Shown here piece after piece: positions 8,080 through 16,820 of a DNA stretch of 64,000 nucleotides (its first letter is position 1; the number at the start of each line of letters is the position of its first letter). A program made the translations under genes and the position numbers. Origin of the DNA: Amycolatopsis sp. WQ 127309 (GTDB lineage Bacteria; Actinomycetota; Actinomycetes; Mycobacteriales; Pseudonocardiaceae); NCBI RefSeq assembly GCF_023023025.1, contig NZ_CP095481.1:3658001-3722000 (forward strand), given 5' to 3'. The notes under the pieces are model-generated. The model ran no database searches and was not told the DNA's origin. It worked only from the letters and a program-made list of their open reading frames with translations.

Positions 8080-8508
8080 ATGAACACGAGCACGAAGATG
8101 ATCGGCGTCGGCGCGGCACTGGTGGTCACCCTGACCGGGTGCGGTCTCAAGGAAGGCATCGACGAGAACGCGAACGGGCACGTCAAGACCGTCGGCTACG
8201 ACAGCGGCGCGGACGGCAAGAAGAACCAGGACGCGCGGCTGCCGGGCTGGGTGCCGGACCAGGCGAAGGGGGTCACCGAGGTCATCCGGACCACGGGATC
8301 CGAGCGGCTCCTGAAGTTCACGACCGCGGCCCTGCCGCCGACCTGCGTGCTGGGCGCGCCCACGAAGACGGCGGCCACGCTGACCGCCGACTGGTGGCCG
8401 CACGGCGCGGAGACCCGGACCGACCGGATCTGCGAGGACTGGCACGTCTTCGCCGCCGACGGCGCGGTGTTCGCCTACAAGCCGGAGACGATCGAGCAGA
8501 AGCTGTGA
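8080..8508 (+). CDS. Small lipoprotein of unknown function
   Basis: A 142-residue protein with a lipoprotein signal: MNTSTKMIGVGAALVV, then lipobox LTGC with Cys20. It should be lipidated and held on the outer face of the membrane. The mature part is soluble, with two further cysteines (PTCVLG and RICEDW) that could form a disulfide. No known domain was recognised. It converges on the NlpC/P60 gene (1-base gap). Confidence 0.75.
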   Translation: MNTSTKMIGVGAALVVTLTGCGLKEGIDENANGHVKTVGYDSGADGKKNQDARLPGWVPDQAKGVTEVIRTTGSERLLKFTTAALPPTCVLGAPTKTAATLTADWWPHGAETRTDRICEDWHVFAADGAVFAYKPETIEQKL

Positions 8509-8509
8509 C

Positions 8510-9607
8510 TCAGGCGGGGCGGCCCGCGCCCGCGTAGTCGTCGCCCTTCGAGTGGTACGTGTGGATCTGGATGGCCTGGCCCTCGGTCGGCGCGTTGATC
8601 ATCAGGCCGTTGCCCAGGTACAGGCCGACGTGGTGGATGCGGGTCGCCGGGCTGCCGTAGAACACCAGGTCGCCCAGGCGCGGCTCCTGCGACGGCGGGA
8701 CCGCCGGGATCGCGCGGAACTGGCTGTCGGCCGTGCGCGGCAGCGCGACGCCCGCGCTGTCGTACGACGCCTTCGTCAGGCCCGAGCAGTCGAAGCCGGC
8801 CGCGCCCGCGTCCGGGCCGTTGCCGCCCCAGACGTACGGGAGGCCGAGCTGGCCGAGGGCGAACCGGGCCGCCTGGACCGACGGGGTGCCCGCGCGGGCC
8901 GGGTCGAGCGAGAGCGTCGCGTACAGCTGGGCCGTGCCGAGCACGCGCTGGCGGAACAGCTCCGCCTCGCCGCCCGGGTGGTAGCTCGCGATCGCCTTCC
9001 ACCAGCCCGCGCCGGCGCCGAGGTCGGTGCCGCCCGCGCAGAGCGACCGGCCGGCCGCGACCGACGCCGAGCTGGGGTCGTCCGCGGCGGGCTTCGCGAC
9101 GCCCGGGATGCTCGCGCCGTACTTCTTGAACTGCGCCGCCGACAGCCCGAGCAGGCTCCCGCCGCCGCGGCCGTGGTTCGACGCGGCCGAGCCGACGCCG
9201 GCGAGCGTGACCCACGACAGGTGGCACGACGGGTCTTCGCCGCGCAGCGCCAGCTCGCCGTTGGCGTAGCCGATGAGCGCGTTCGCGGGGATGTCGAGGG
9301 GCCCGGCCAGCTGGTCGGCCCACTGCTGCAGCGGGGTCTTGCCGCCCGCGCCGGACGCGCCCTGACCCGGCTCCTGGGCCTTCACCGGTGCGCTCACCTC
9401 GAGGACCGACGGGCCCGACGCCGCGCCGGCGGCCGTCGGCAGCGGCGGCGCGGCGGCCGGTGCGGGCTCCGGGGTGCGGTCCGCCAGCAGCCAGCCCGCC
9501 GTGACCAGCCCGGCGACGAGCGGGAGCGCGACGAGGCCGCGCAGGGCCGCACCACGAGCCCAGGAAGTCGGCTTGGTCGTCACGGGGTCCAACTTAGAAG
9601 AGCGCAC
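8510..9607 (-). CDS. Exported NlpC/P60 peptidoglycan hydrolase with N-terminal transglycosylase-like region
   Basis: 365 residues. A hydrophobic segment (GLVALPLVAGLVTAGWLLA, about 24-42) is a signal or anchor, followed by a Pro/Ala linker. Residues about 90-200 (PLDIPANALIGYANGELAL...SHLSW-like) resemble a soluble lytic transglycosylase-like domain. The C-terminal NlpC/P60 domain carries the catalytic Cys (GFDCSGLTKASYDSAG), His (IHHVGLYLGNG) and a polar third residue (MINAP). Enzymes like this cleave stem peptides during cell separation. Start is GTG 9607, or GTG 9583 eight codons downstream. It is divergent from birA. Confidence 0.87.
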   Translation of the reverse strand: MRSSKLDPVTTKPTSWARGAALRGLVALPLVAGLVTAGWLLADRTPEPAPAAAPPLPTAAGAASGPSVLEVSAPVKAQEPGQGASGAGGKTPLQQWADQLAGPLDIPANALIGYANGELALRGEDPSCHLSWVTLAGVGSAASNHGRGGGSLLGLSAAQFKKYGASIPGVAKPAADDPSSASVAAGRSLCAGGTDLGAGAGWWKAIASYHPGGEAELFRQRVLGTAQLYATLSLDPARAGTPSVQAARFALGQLGLPYVWGGNGPDAGAAGFDCSGLTKASYDSAGVALPRTADSQFRAIPAVPPSQEPRLGDLVFYGSPATRIHHVGLYLGNGLMINAPTEGQAIQIHTYHSKGDDYAGAGRPA

Positions 9608-9664
9608 CTCTGTGTGAACGAGCGAGCGGCTTGCACGTTAGGGGGACTCCCATATGGTGGGCAC

Positions 9665-10465
9665 ATGCCTGAGATCGACGCCGCCCGCCTGAGCGCGGCG
9701 CTCAAGGACCGCTACGCGAAGATCGACGTCGTCGACACGACCGGGTCCACCAACGCCGACCTGCGCAAAGCCGTCGACGACGGCGCCGCGGACCGGACCG
9801 TGCTGCTGGCCGAGACGCAGACCGCGGGGGTCGGCAGGCGCGCCCGGAGCTGGAGTTCGCCGAAGGGCGCGGGGCTGTACCTGAGCGTCGCGCTGCGGCC
9901 CTCCGGCGTGTCGTTCGCGGCGCTCGGGTCACTGTCCGTCGTCGCCGGGCTCGCCGTCCGCGCGGCCGCCGCCGGTCTCGGCGTCGACGCCGTGCTGAAG
10001 TGGCCGAACGACGTCCTCGTCGGCGGCGCGAAGTGCGCCGGCATCCTCGCGGAGGCCGTCGGCGGCACCGATCCCTCGATCGTGCTCGGGATCGGGCTCA
10101 ACGTCCTGCCGCTCGGCGACGTCCGGCCGGGGCCCGGCGGGCTGCCCGCGACGTCGCTCGCCGAGCACGGCGCCACGACCACCGACCGCACCGACGTCGC
10201 CATCGCGCTGCTCACGGAGTTCGACGACCTCGAACGGCGCTGGCGCTACGCGGCCGGCGACCTCACCGAAGCCGGCCTGCTCGGGGACTACCGCGCCCAC
10301 TGCGCGACCCTCGGCCAGGACGTCGAGGTGCAGCTGCCGGACGGGACGTCCCTCGTCGGCCGAGCGGCCGACATCGACGCCGCGGGGCAGCTCCAGGTCG
10401 ACATGGCGGGCGGTCAGCGGCACACCGTGTTCGCGGGTGACGTGGTGCACGTCCGCCCGGCCTGA
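9665..10465 (+). CDS. birA: Biotin-[acetyl-CoA carboxylase] ligase BirA (no HTH domain)
   Basis: 266 residues. It joins biotin to the carboxyl-carrier subunits of acyl-CoA carboxylases by way of biotinyl-5'-AMP. The catalytic signatures are TTGSTNADL, GRRARSWSSPKGAGLYLS (the GRGRxW loop, here GRRARSW) and the core KWPNDVL with CAGILAE. The C-terminal SH3-like cap is present (LVGRAADIDAAGQLQVD). It lacks the N-terminal repressor helix-turn-helix of E. coli BirA, as usual in actinobacteria. The PH-domain gene follows after 85 bases, the same neighbour order as Rv3279c-Rv3278c in M. tuberculosis. Confidence 0.93.
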   Translation: MPEIDAARLSAALKDRYAKIDVVDTTGSTNADLRKAVDDGAADRTVLLAETQTAGVGRRARSWSSPKGAGLYLSVALRPSGVSFAALGSLSVVAGLAVRAAAAGLGVDAVLKWPNDVLVGGAKCAGILAEAVGGTDPSIVLGIGLNVLPLGDVRPGPGGLPATSLAEHGATTTDRTDVAIALLTEFDDLERRWRYAAGDLTEAGLLGDYRAHCATLGQDVEVQLPDGTSLVGRAADIDAAGQLQVDMAGGQRHTVFAGDVVHVRPA

Positions 10466-10550
10466 AAGTTTGGGGCGTTGCACGTACCGGCCAGGCGTCT
10501 CGCCGGTACGGTGGGACGACACCGCCGCACCGACCTTGGGAGCGTCCGCC

Positions 10551-11117
10551 GTGGCTTATCCGGACGATTTGCTCAGCGAGCAAGAGCACGTCGTGGTGCA
10601 CAGTCACCCGCACTTCAAGATGCTGATCTTCCCGACGCTCGCGCTGCTGGTCACCCTGGGCGCGGGCACCTGGCTCGCGATCCTCGCGAGGGACGCCGGC
10701 TCGCCGTGGAACACGGTCGGGCTGATCGCCATCGGGGTGGTCGCTCTCGTGCTGGTCGTGTGGCTGTTCCTCACGCCGTTCGTGCGCTGGCGCACCACCC
10801 ACTTCATCGTGACGACCGACCGCCTCATCGCCCGCGAGGGTGTGCTGAAGCGCACCGGCATCGACATCCCGATGAGCCGCATCAACAGCGTCCAGTTCGA
10901 GCACGGCCTGCTCGACCGGGTCTTCGGCTGCGGCACGCTGATCATCGAGTCGGCGTCGCACGAGCCGCTGCGGTTCGAGGACATCCCGCACGTCGAGCGG
11001 GTGCACACGGTGATCTACCGCGAGGTCAACGACAACCCGAACGACGACTACCACGCGCCGGCGCCCCAGCAGACCGAGCCGTTGCCGCCGCAACCGCGCG
11101 GCGACCGACGACGCTGA
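10551..11117 (+). CDS. PH domain-containing membrane protein (bPH2, Rv3278c-like)
   Basis: About 188 residues from GTG 10551, chosen because GGGAG lies nine bases upstream and the residues after it (MAYPDDLLSEQE in mature form) are the conserved beginning; a start at 10437 would overlap birA. Two membrane spans (MLIFPTLALLVTLGAGTWLA and TVGLIAIGVVALVLVVWLF) precede a bacterial PH domain (FIVTTDRLIAREGVLKRTG; IPMSRINSVQFEHGLLDRVF). The tail is Pro/Asp-rich. The role is not established; a bPH2 domain on membrane anchors suggests an envelope scaffold. The stop overlaps the HMG-CoA lyase start (TGATG). Confidence 0.85.
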   Translation: MAYPDDLLSEQEHVVVHSHPHFKMLIFPTLALLVTLGAGTWLAILARDAGSPWNTVGLIAIGVVALVLVVWLFLTPFVRWRTTHFIVTTDRLIAREGVLKRTGIDIPMSRINSVQFEHGLLDRVFGCGTLIIESASHEPLRFEDIPHVERVHTVIYREVNDNPNDDYHAPAPQQTEPLPPQPRGDRRR

Positions 11118-12046
11118 TGGGCACGCGTGAACTGGGCCTGCCGGAACGGGTCCCCGCCGCGGGTGAATTACCGGAGCGGGTCACGATCTGGGAGGTCGGC
11201 CCGCGGGACGGCCTCCAGAACGAGAAGACGATCGTCCCGGTCGAGGTCAAGCTGGAGTTCCTCGACCGGCTCGCCGCCGCGGGCCTGACGACGCTGGAGG
11301 CGACCAGCTTCGTGCACCCGAAGTGGGTGCCGCAGCTGGCCGACGCCGAGCGGCTGCTGGCCGGGCTGGACCGCCGCGACGGCGTCCGCTACCCGGTGCT
11401 GGTGCCGAACGAGCGCGGCCTGGACCGCGCCCTCGAAGCCGGCGTCGAGCACATCGCGATCTTCGCGAGCGCGACGGAGACGTTCGCGCGCAAGAACCTC
11501 AACTCCTCACTCGACGAGCAGTTCGCGATGTTCGAGCCGGTGGTCACGCGGGCCCGCGAGGCCGGGCTGGACGTCCGTGGCTACCTGTCGATGTGCTTCG
11601 GCGACCCGTGGGAAGGCGTCGTGCCGGCGAAGCAGGTCGCCGGCGCGGGCCGCCGGCTGCTGGAGCTGGGCTGCACGCAGCTCTCGCTCGGCGACACCAT
11701 CGGCGTCGCGACGGCGGGGCAGGTCGAGACGCTGATCGGGCTGTTCGGCGATGTCGGTACTTTGGCCGTGCACTTCCACGACACCTACGGTCAGGCTCTG
11801 GCCAACACCCTCGCGGCGCTCCGATGTGGAGTGTCTACTGTGGATTCGTCGGCGGGCGGCCTCGGGGGCTGCCCATACGCCGAGTCGGCCACCGGCAACC
11901 TCGCCACCGAGGACCTCGTGTGGATGCTGGACGGGCTCGGCGTCGCCCACGGCGTCGACCTGGCCGCCCTGGTGGCGACCAGTACGTGGATGGCGGGACA
12001 GCTCGGCCGCCCGAGCCCGTCCCGGGTGGTCGCCGCGCTGAGCTGA
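11117..12046 (+). CDS. Hydroxymethylglutaryl-CoA lyase
   Basis: 309 residues of the HMGL-like TIM-barrel family. Key motifs: WEVGPRDGLQNEK (substrate-binding Arg and metal-binding Asp), TSFVHPKWVPQLAD, VHFHDTYGQALAN (metal-binding His pair), and GGLGGCPYAESATGNLATED with the catalytic Cys. It splits HMG-CoA into acetyl-CoA and acetoacetate in leucine degradation, or may act on a related aldol. Its ATG overlaps the stop of the PH gene, so it is co-translated with birA and the PH gene. An acyl-CoA dehydrogenase and ligase lie further along at 34-37 kb. Confidence 0.92.
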   Translation: MGTRELGLPERVPAAGELPERVTIWEVGPRDGLQNEKTIVPVEVKLEFLDRLAAAGLTTLEATSFVHPKWVPQLADAERLLAGLDRRDGVRYPVLVPNERGLDRALEAGVEHIAIFASATETFARKNLNSSLDEQFAMFEPVVTRAREAGLDVRGYLSMCFGDPWEGVVPAKQVAGAGRRLLELGCTQLSLGDTIGVATAGQVETLIGLFGDVGTLAVHFHDTYGQALANTLAALRCGVSTVDSSAGGLGGCPYAESATGNLATEDLVWMLDGLGVAHGVDLAALVATSTWMAGQLGRPSPSRVVAALS

Positions 12047-12156
12047 CCTCGGTTGACCCGGCTGTGGCGGGGTGCGGTATCAAGGGGGACCGGCAGCGCC
12101 GCGGCCGCGTCGAAGAGTTCTGTGCCCGTGGGCACCGACCGAGCCGGAGGATGGGT

Positions 12157-13116
12157 GTGACCGAGCCTTCCGAGGCGGGCTCCGAGCCGGTCGAGGTCGA
12201 CCTCGACCCGGATCTGGATACCGGGCCGATCCGGCTGCCCGGCTACGGCTTGACGGACTCGGGCGCGTTCGAAGAGGCGCCGACGCCGCCTTCGGGCAGC
12301 CCCGCGCCGTGGCCGCACGCGGTGTCGCCGCTGCTGCCGCCGTACCCGCTGCCCCCGGCCCCGCCGGCACCCGCCGGCCCGCCACCGCCGGTCGCGGGCC
12401 CGCCGATGAGCCCGGGCTCGCCCACGCCGCTGCCGCCGCTCGGCTCGCCGCGCACGGAACGGGAAAGCGTTGTCGCGCTGTTCCTGGTCCACATGTTCCC
12501 GATCGGGCACCTGCCGATCGCGATGGACAAGCCCGCGTTGCAGCTGCCGCTGCCCGACGACCCGGACGGCTTCCCGCCCAACGACCACCCGGACGCCCGG
12601 CTGATCTTCGACGACCAGGCCCTCACCAACGTCACCGCGGGGTTCCGCCGGTCGCCGACCGCGGCGCCGCTGCCGGTCCCGCGGTACGTCACCGCGGACT
12701 ACGTGCCGTACGCGCACGCGACGCAGGCCGTGTGGATCCGCCGGTTCGTCCTCGGTGACGGCCCGCTCGGGCCCGAGTACGCCTGGCCGCCGGGTGAGCA
12801 GTACCCCGACGGCAGCCTGTACCGCGCGGTGCCGGTGATGGTCCCGGTCGACACCGTGCTCGACCGCTTCGGACCGGCGTACGGGCGCGTTTTCGCCGCC
12901 GACGGCACACCGTTCGGGGAACGCTCGCTGCCGCCGGGCACGCGCGACGCCGAGTACCGGCGGTACGTCGTCGTGCGCAAGGTGCCCATGTGGCGCTCGG
13001 AATCGGCGCACTGGTTCGGTCAGGTCGGCGGTGGCACCCGGTACCGGGCCCTGCTGGGAGCGGACGAACTCGTCACCCTCGGCTACCTGGCCGAGGCCAA
13101 GGGGGAGGACGCATGA
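12157..13116 (+). CDS. TNT-domain (NAD+ glycohydrolase-type) toxin protein with proline-rich N-terminus
   Basis: About 319 residues. A Pro-rich, disordered region (about 45-105) leads to a middle region and a C-terminal TNT domain (about 225-315). The TNT signs are LDRFGPAYGRVF, GTPFGERSLPPGT with Arg256, and HWFGQVGGGTRY with Gln289, the counterpart of the essential Gln of M. tuberculosis CpnT. The His often seen in the YHxY stretch is Arg here (EYRRY), so activity is not certain. GGAGG lies directly against ATG 12151, so GTG 12157, six bases on, is the better start. No signal peptide. Its stop overlaps the small partner gene at 13113, as in toxin-immunity pairs. Confidence 0.78.
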   Translation: MTEPSEAGSEPVEVDLDPDLDTGPIRLPGYGLTDSGAFEEAPTPPSGSPAPWPHAVSPLLPPYPLPPAPPAPAGPPPPVAGPPMSPGSPTPLPPLGSPRTERESVVALFLVHMFPIGHLPIAMDKPALQLPLPDDPDGFPPNDHPDARLIFDDQALTNVTAGFRRSPTAAPLPVPRYVTADYVPYAHATQAVWIRRFVLGDGPLGPEYAWPPGEQYPDGSLYRAVPVMVPVDTVLDRFGPAYGRVFAADGTPFGERSLPPGTRDAEYRRYVVVRKVPMWRSESAHWFGQVGGGTRYRALLGADELVTLGYLAEAKGEDA

Positions 13117-13373
13117 ACACGCAGTCGATCCAGCGCTGGCTCGGCGTGCTGGGGGTGCCGACCGAGGTCGTCTCGCTCGGCGCCGAGGTCGACAACGCCT
13201 GGTGCCTGATGCAGGGCGAAGACGGGGCGTGGGAGGTGTTCTGGCGCGAACAGGGCAACCGCTACGACTGGGCCCGGTTCACCAGCGAACAGGTCGCGTG
13301 CCACTACCTCTTCGGCCGGCTGGCCTGGGCGCAGGTCGCCCGCGGCGCCGTCGGCCTGCTGCCGGGCAAGTAA
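13113..13373 (+). CDS. Small conserved protein, candidate immunity partner of the TNT protein
   Basis: 86 residues, MNTQSIQRWLGVLGVP onward. It begins with ATGA overlapping the toxin stop, so translation is coupled. The stretch WEVFWREQGNRYDWARF followed by SEQVACHYLFGRLAW has the look of small actinobacterial proteins that sit beside secreted toxins (WxVYxxERGxR...DxxxACxYLLxRL). It has no signal peptide or membrane span, so it should stay in the cytoplasm, where immunity to an NADase would be needed. Immunity is inferred from position and size only. Confidence 0.6.
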   Translation: MNTQSIQRWLGVLGVPTEVVSLGAEVDNAWCLMQGEDGAWEVFWREQGNRYDWARFTSEQVACHYLFGRLAWAQVARGAVGLLPGK

Positions 13374-13430
13374 AAGCCGTGAAGGCCTCCTTCCCGGCCA
13401 TAAGAGCCGGTAAGGAGGCCTTCACGGCTT
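13374..13430. terminator. Intergenic hairpin, type A copy 1
   Basis: AAGCCGTGAAGGCCTCCTT pairs with AAGGAGGCCTTCACGGCTT; the centre CCGGCCATAAGAGCCGG is itself partly self-complementary. It starts one base after the stop of the small partner gene and ends seven bases before the stop of the convergent GH92 gene. It can fold on either strand with A/T on the outer ends, which suits a two-way terminator. Near-identical copies lie at 43190 and 60397. Confidence 0.8.
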
Positions 13431-13436
13431 TGGGGC

Positions 13437-16400
13437 TCAGCTCACGGCGTAGGTGAAGACGTGCGCGGCGCCGGCGCCGGTGGACGTCGGCAGGGTGATG
13501 CCGCAGACCTGCTTGGCCGGGTCCAGGGCGATCGGCGCCGTCGCGAACAGGTACGACGTGTACGGCCGCGACAGCCGGAACATGTACCGCGGGAACGCCG
13601 AGTTCACGTACGGCACCTGCGCGACGACGGTGTTCCCGAACTGCGGGGTCTCCGTGCCGCCCTGGAGCAGCCACTCCGACAGGCCCAGCGCGCCCTGCTG
13701 CGTCGAGCCGTCGGTGTAGGTGACGGTGACGCTGCCCTGCGCGTCACCGCCGGTCGCCGAGCCGAGGAACGACAGCTTCGTCGCACCCGCCGGGGCGTCG
13801 ACCGCAAGCGTTTGCCCTGAGGCGATCACGTTGTCCGGTGATCCGGCCGGGCTCGACGGCCAGGTGAACTCCCGCACCTTCCCGCCCGGCTTGACGCCGC
13901 TCTTGGCCAGGCCCTGCGCGGAGTAGGCGAACTGGCCGGGGTAGAGGTCGGTCCCGCCGAAGTCGCCGTACTGGACGAACCGGTCGTCCGTGACACCGAC
14001 GTTCGTGCTCGCCGCCTGCAGCGTCCCCGGCTTCCCGACGGTCACCGGCAGGTACGACGGCAGCTGCCCGCCGAACTCCACCGGCACGCTCGTGTAGGCG
14101 TCCGGCGTCCCGGCGGCAGCGGTGACCTTCACCTGCTGCGACGCCGTGCCGTGGGCGCCCACCGTGAGCGTCCCGCTCGACGGCGTCACGGTGATCCCGG
14201 CCGGCGGCTTGGCGTGCCAGGTCACCCTGCCCTGGCCGGTGATGCCTTCGGCCGTCACGGACGCGGTGGTCGAGCCGCCGGGCGCGACGACGATCCGGCC
14301 CGGGCCGACGCGGCCGCGCACCGGCACCTCGCCGTCGCGGAAGGACGGCGGAGCGTCCGAAGCGCCGGAACCCCACGACGTCGGCGACGTGCCGAGCGTG
14401 AAGTCCAGCCGGCCGCCGTTCACCGCGAACGACTCCGGCAGCCACGGCTTCGTGCTCGCCTTCCCGTTCACCTTCAGGCTCTTCACGTACTTCACCGAGC
14501 TGGACGCGCCGGGCGCGGTGATCGTGAGCCGCTGCCCGGTCGCCCGGGTGAGCGTGATCTTCGGGAACATCGGGCTGGCCAGCACCATCTCGGCGCGCCC
14601 GGGCGCCTCCGGGTACATGCCGAGCGCGGCGAAGACGTACCACGCCGACGTCGCGCCGAGGTCGTCGTTGCCGGGCAGGCCGTCTTCGGACGGCTTGAAC
14701 AGCAGCTCCGCCGAGCGGCGCACGATGTCCTGCGTCTTCGACGGCGCGCCCGCGTACGCGTACTCCCACGGCACCTCGAACGACGGTTCGTTCGACATGA
14801 ACGCGTACGGCGAACTGGCGTCGCTGTTCAGCTTCGTGAAGAAGAAGTCGAGACGCTTCTTGACGGCGTCGTCGCCGCCCATCGCGTCGAAGAGACCGCG
14901 GACGTTGTACGGCACCATCCACGTGTACTGCGCCGCGTTCCCTTCCTGGTAGCGCATTTCCTGGTACTCCGCGGGATCGAACGGCGAGAGGAACTGGCCG
15001 TCGCGCATCCGGGTCTGCAGGTAGCCGGTGGCCGGGTTGTAGACGTTCTCCCAGTACTGCGCGCGGGTCATGAACTGCCGGTAGGTGCTCTTCTGACCGA
15101 GCCGTTGCGCCAGCTGTGCGATGCCGAAGTCGGCGGTGGTGTCTTCGAGCATGTCCGAGACGTTGTTGGGGTGGTAGCCCAGTGTCTGGTAGTCGGACAG
15201 GCCCGGGCGTTCGAGGGCGCGTTCACCCGCCTGCTGGACGCGGGTGGCGCCGGTGACCATCGACTTCAGCGCCTGCGCGGCGTCGAAGTCCGTGGCGCCG
15301 AAGGCGTACGTGCTGGCGATGATCGAGTGGTACGGGTCGCCGCCCATCACGCCCATGAAGTCGTTGTTCTGCGACCAGCGGTCCCAGACGCCGCCGGCCT
15401 GGTTCGCCTGGTTGAGCATGGACTGCGCCATGTCGGCGGCCTCGTGCGGCGCGAGCATCGACAGCAGCTGGACCTCGTCGCGGTAGGTGTCCCAGCCGGA
15501 GAAGTTCGCGTACTGCGCGTGGCCCGGTTTCGCGCGGTGGATCGCCTTGTCGAAACCGGGGTAGCGACCGTCCACATCGGAGAAGACGTTCGGCTGCAGG
15601 AGGGTGTGGTAGAGCGCGGTGTAGAAGGTGCGCGTGGCCGCGTCCGTGCCACCTTCGACGGCGATCTGGTTCAGGCGCGCGTTCCAGCTCTGGCGGGCCT
15701 TGGCCTTGACGGTGTCGAAGGAGTCCTGCCGCTGCTCGGTCTTCGCGTTGAGCCGCGCGCCGTTGGCGTCTACATAGGACAGTCCGACGCGGACCTGGAC
15801 CGGCTTGGCCGGGTCGAAGCTCAGGTAGGCGCCCGCGCCGCCGTCGGGCGTGACGACCTGCTTGTCCCAGGTGTCCTTGCTCAGGTCGCCGCCGCGGGCG
15901 GTGGTTGCGCCGGGCGTCACGGCGGCGTTCTGCCAGGTGCCGGACGTCGAGAACGGCTGGTCGAAGGAGGCGGTGAAGTAAACCTTGTAGGTGTTGGGGC
16001 CACGGCAGAAGTGCCCGCTCGACACCCAGCCTTCGACGGTCCGCGTGGCCGGGTCGACCGTCACGGACGCGTCGTCGCTGCCCATCGCGGACTGGGCGAC
16101 GTCGATCAGGAGCGTCGCGGGGGAGTTCTTCGGGAAGGTGAACCGGCCGAGGCCGGAGCGCTGCGTCGCGGTCAGCTCGGTGGTGATGCCGGAGCCGGTG
16201 GTCACCTTGTAGTAGCCGGGGGACGCGGACTCGTCGGGGTGGCTGAAGGTGGGGAAGTACTGGGTGGCGTCGACCGCGGGCGACGTCGTGATGGTGCCCG
16301 CGAACGGCAGGAACGGGATGTCACCGGCCGCGCCGCCGCAGCCGGCGCCGTTGAAGTGGGTGAGGCTGAAGCCGCGGAGCTTGTTCTCTTCCCAGGCGTA

Positions 16401-16682
16401 ACCGCCGTCGCGGTCGCGGGCGTAGTACCGGCCCTGCCCGGCGGGTGGCTTGGGCTGCAGGGGCGTGTCGGGGCTCCACTGGACCATGCCGAAGGGGACG
16501 TCGGCGCCGGGGAAGGTGTCGCCGGCGTAGGTGTTGGTCTCGGGGGTGTCGCCGGCCTTGGCGCCGACGAAGGGGTTGACGTAGGCGGCGAGGTCCTTGG
16601 CGTGGTCGGGCTCGGCGTGGGCGGGGGTGGCCACGGCTGTGATGAGGGGAACGATCAAAGCCGCGGTGACGACTCTGCGCAT
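13437..16682 (-). CDS. Secreted GH92 alpha-mannosidase
   Basis: 1081 residues. A signal peptide (MRRVVTAALIVPLITAVATPAHA) is followed by a GH92 catalytic module: YVNPFVGAKAGDTPETNTYAGDTFPGADVPFGM, LRGFSLTHFNGAGCGGAAGD, YEEMRYQEGN-type segment (EYQEMRYQEGNAAQYTW) and GLPGNDDLGATSAWYVFAALGMYP carrying acidic active-site residues. A NEW3/beta-sandwich domain (about 790-900) and a C-terminal NPCBM-like region with the start DDRFVQYGDFGG follow. GH92 enzymes are calcium-dependent exo-mannosidases. A LacI-type palindrome lies upstream at 16720, so expression probably responds to a sugar. Exported use of fungal or host mannans is likely. Confidence 0.9.
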   Translation of the reverse strand: MRRVVTAALIVPLITAVATPAHAEPDHAKDLAAYVNPFVGAKAGDTPETNTYAGDTFPGADVPFGMVQWSPDTPLQPKPPAGQGRYYARDRDGGYAWEENKLRGFSLTHFNGAGCGGAAGDIPFLPFAGTITTSPAVDATQYFPTFSHPDESASPGYYKVTTGSGITTELTATQRSGLGRFTFPKNSPATLLIDVAQSAMGSDDASVTVDPATRTVEGWVSSGHFCRGPNTYKVYFTASFDQPFSTSGTWQNAAVTPGATTARGGDLSKDTWDKQVVTPDGGAGAYLSFDPAKPVQVRVGLSYVDANGARLNAKTEQRQDSFDTVKAKARQSWNARLNQIAVEGGTDAATRTFYTALYHTLLQPNVFSDVDGRYPGFDKAIHRAKPGHAQYANFSGWDTYRDEVQLLSMLAPHEAADMAQSMLNQANQAGGVWDRWSQNNDFMGVMGGDPYHSIIASTYAFGATDFDAAQALKSMVTGATRVQQAGERALERPGLSDYQTLGYHPNNVSDMLEDTTADFGIAQLAQRLGQKSTYRQFMTRAQYWENVYNPATGYLQTRMRDGQFLSPFDPAEYQEMRYQEGNAAQYTWMVPYNVRGLFDAMGGDDAVKKRLDFFFTKLNSDASSPYAFMSNEPSFEVPWEYAYAGAPSKTQDIVRRSAELLFKPSEDGLPGNDDLGATSAWYVFAALGMYPEAPGRAEMVLASPMFPKITLTRATGQRLTITAPGASSSVKYVKSLKVNGKASTKPWLPESFAVNGGRLDFTLGTSPTSWGSGASDAPPSFRDGEVPVRGRVGPGRIVVAPGGSTTASVTAEGITGQGRVTWHAKPPAGITVTPSSGTLTVGAHGTASQQVKVTAAAGTPDAYTSVPVEFGGQLPSYLPVTVGKPGTLQAASTNVGVTDDRFVQYGDFGGTDLYPGQFAYSAQGLAKSGVKPGGKVREFTWPSSPAGSPDNVIASGQTLAVDAPAGATKLSFLGSATGGDAQGSVTVTYTDGSTQQGALGLSEWLLQGGTETPQFGNTVVAQVPYVNSAFPRYMFRLSRPYTSYLFATAPIALDPAKQVCGITLPTSTGAGAAHVFTYAVS

Positions 16683-16719
16683 GCTCTTCCTCCCGGGGTG
16701 AGCGGGTCACCGCGGGGGC

Positions 16720-16733
16720 TGACAACGTTGTCA
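16720..16733. promoter_or_regulatory. LacI-type operator upstream of the GH92 gene
   Basis: TGACAACGTTGTCA is a perfect 14-base palindrome with a central CG, the classic form of LacI/GalR-family sites in actinomycetes that control carbohydrate genes. It is 37 bases upstream of the GH92 start codon, where a repressor would block transcription. No LacI-family gene lies in this window, so the regulator must be encoded elsewhere. Confidence 0.75.
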
Positions 16734-16820
16734 GAGAGCAGGGGTGACCCGGCGAGCACTGGGAGTGAATCACCGGCGGTTCGGACCGGTCAAGAAGTGC
16801 CCGCCAAGCGGCCTATCCCG

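Noticed and set aside
13279..13450. Peptide with the string KASFPALMAGKEAFTA in frames near 13.4, 43.2 and 60.4 kb
   Set aside because: The peptide is the translation of the type A hairpin and not a protein domain; frames run on into it because the element has no stops in some frames.
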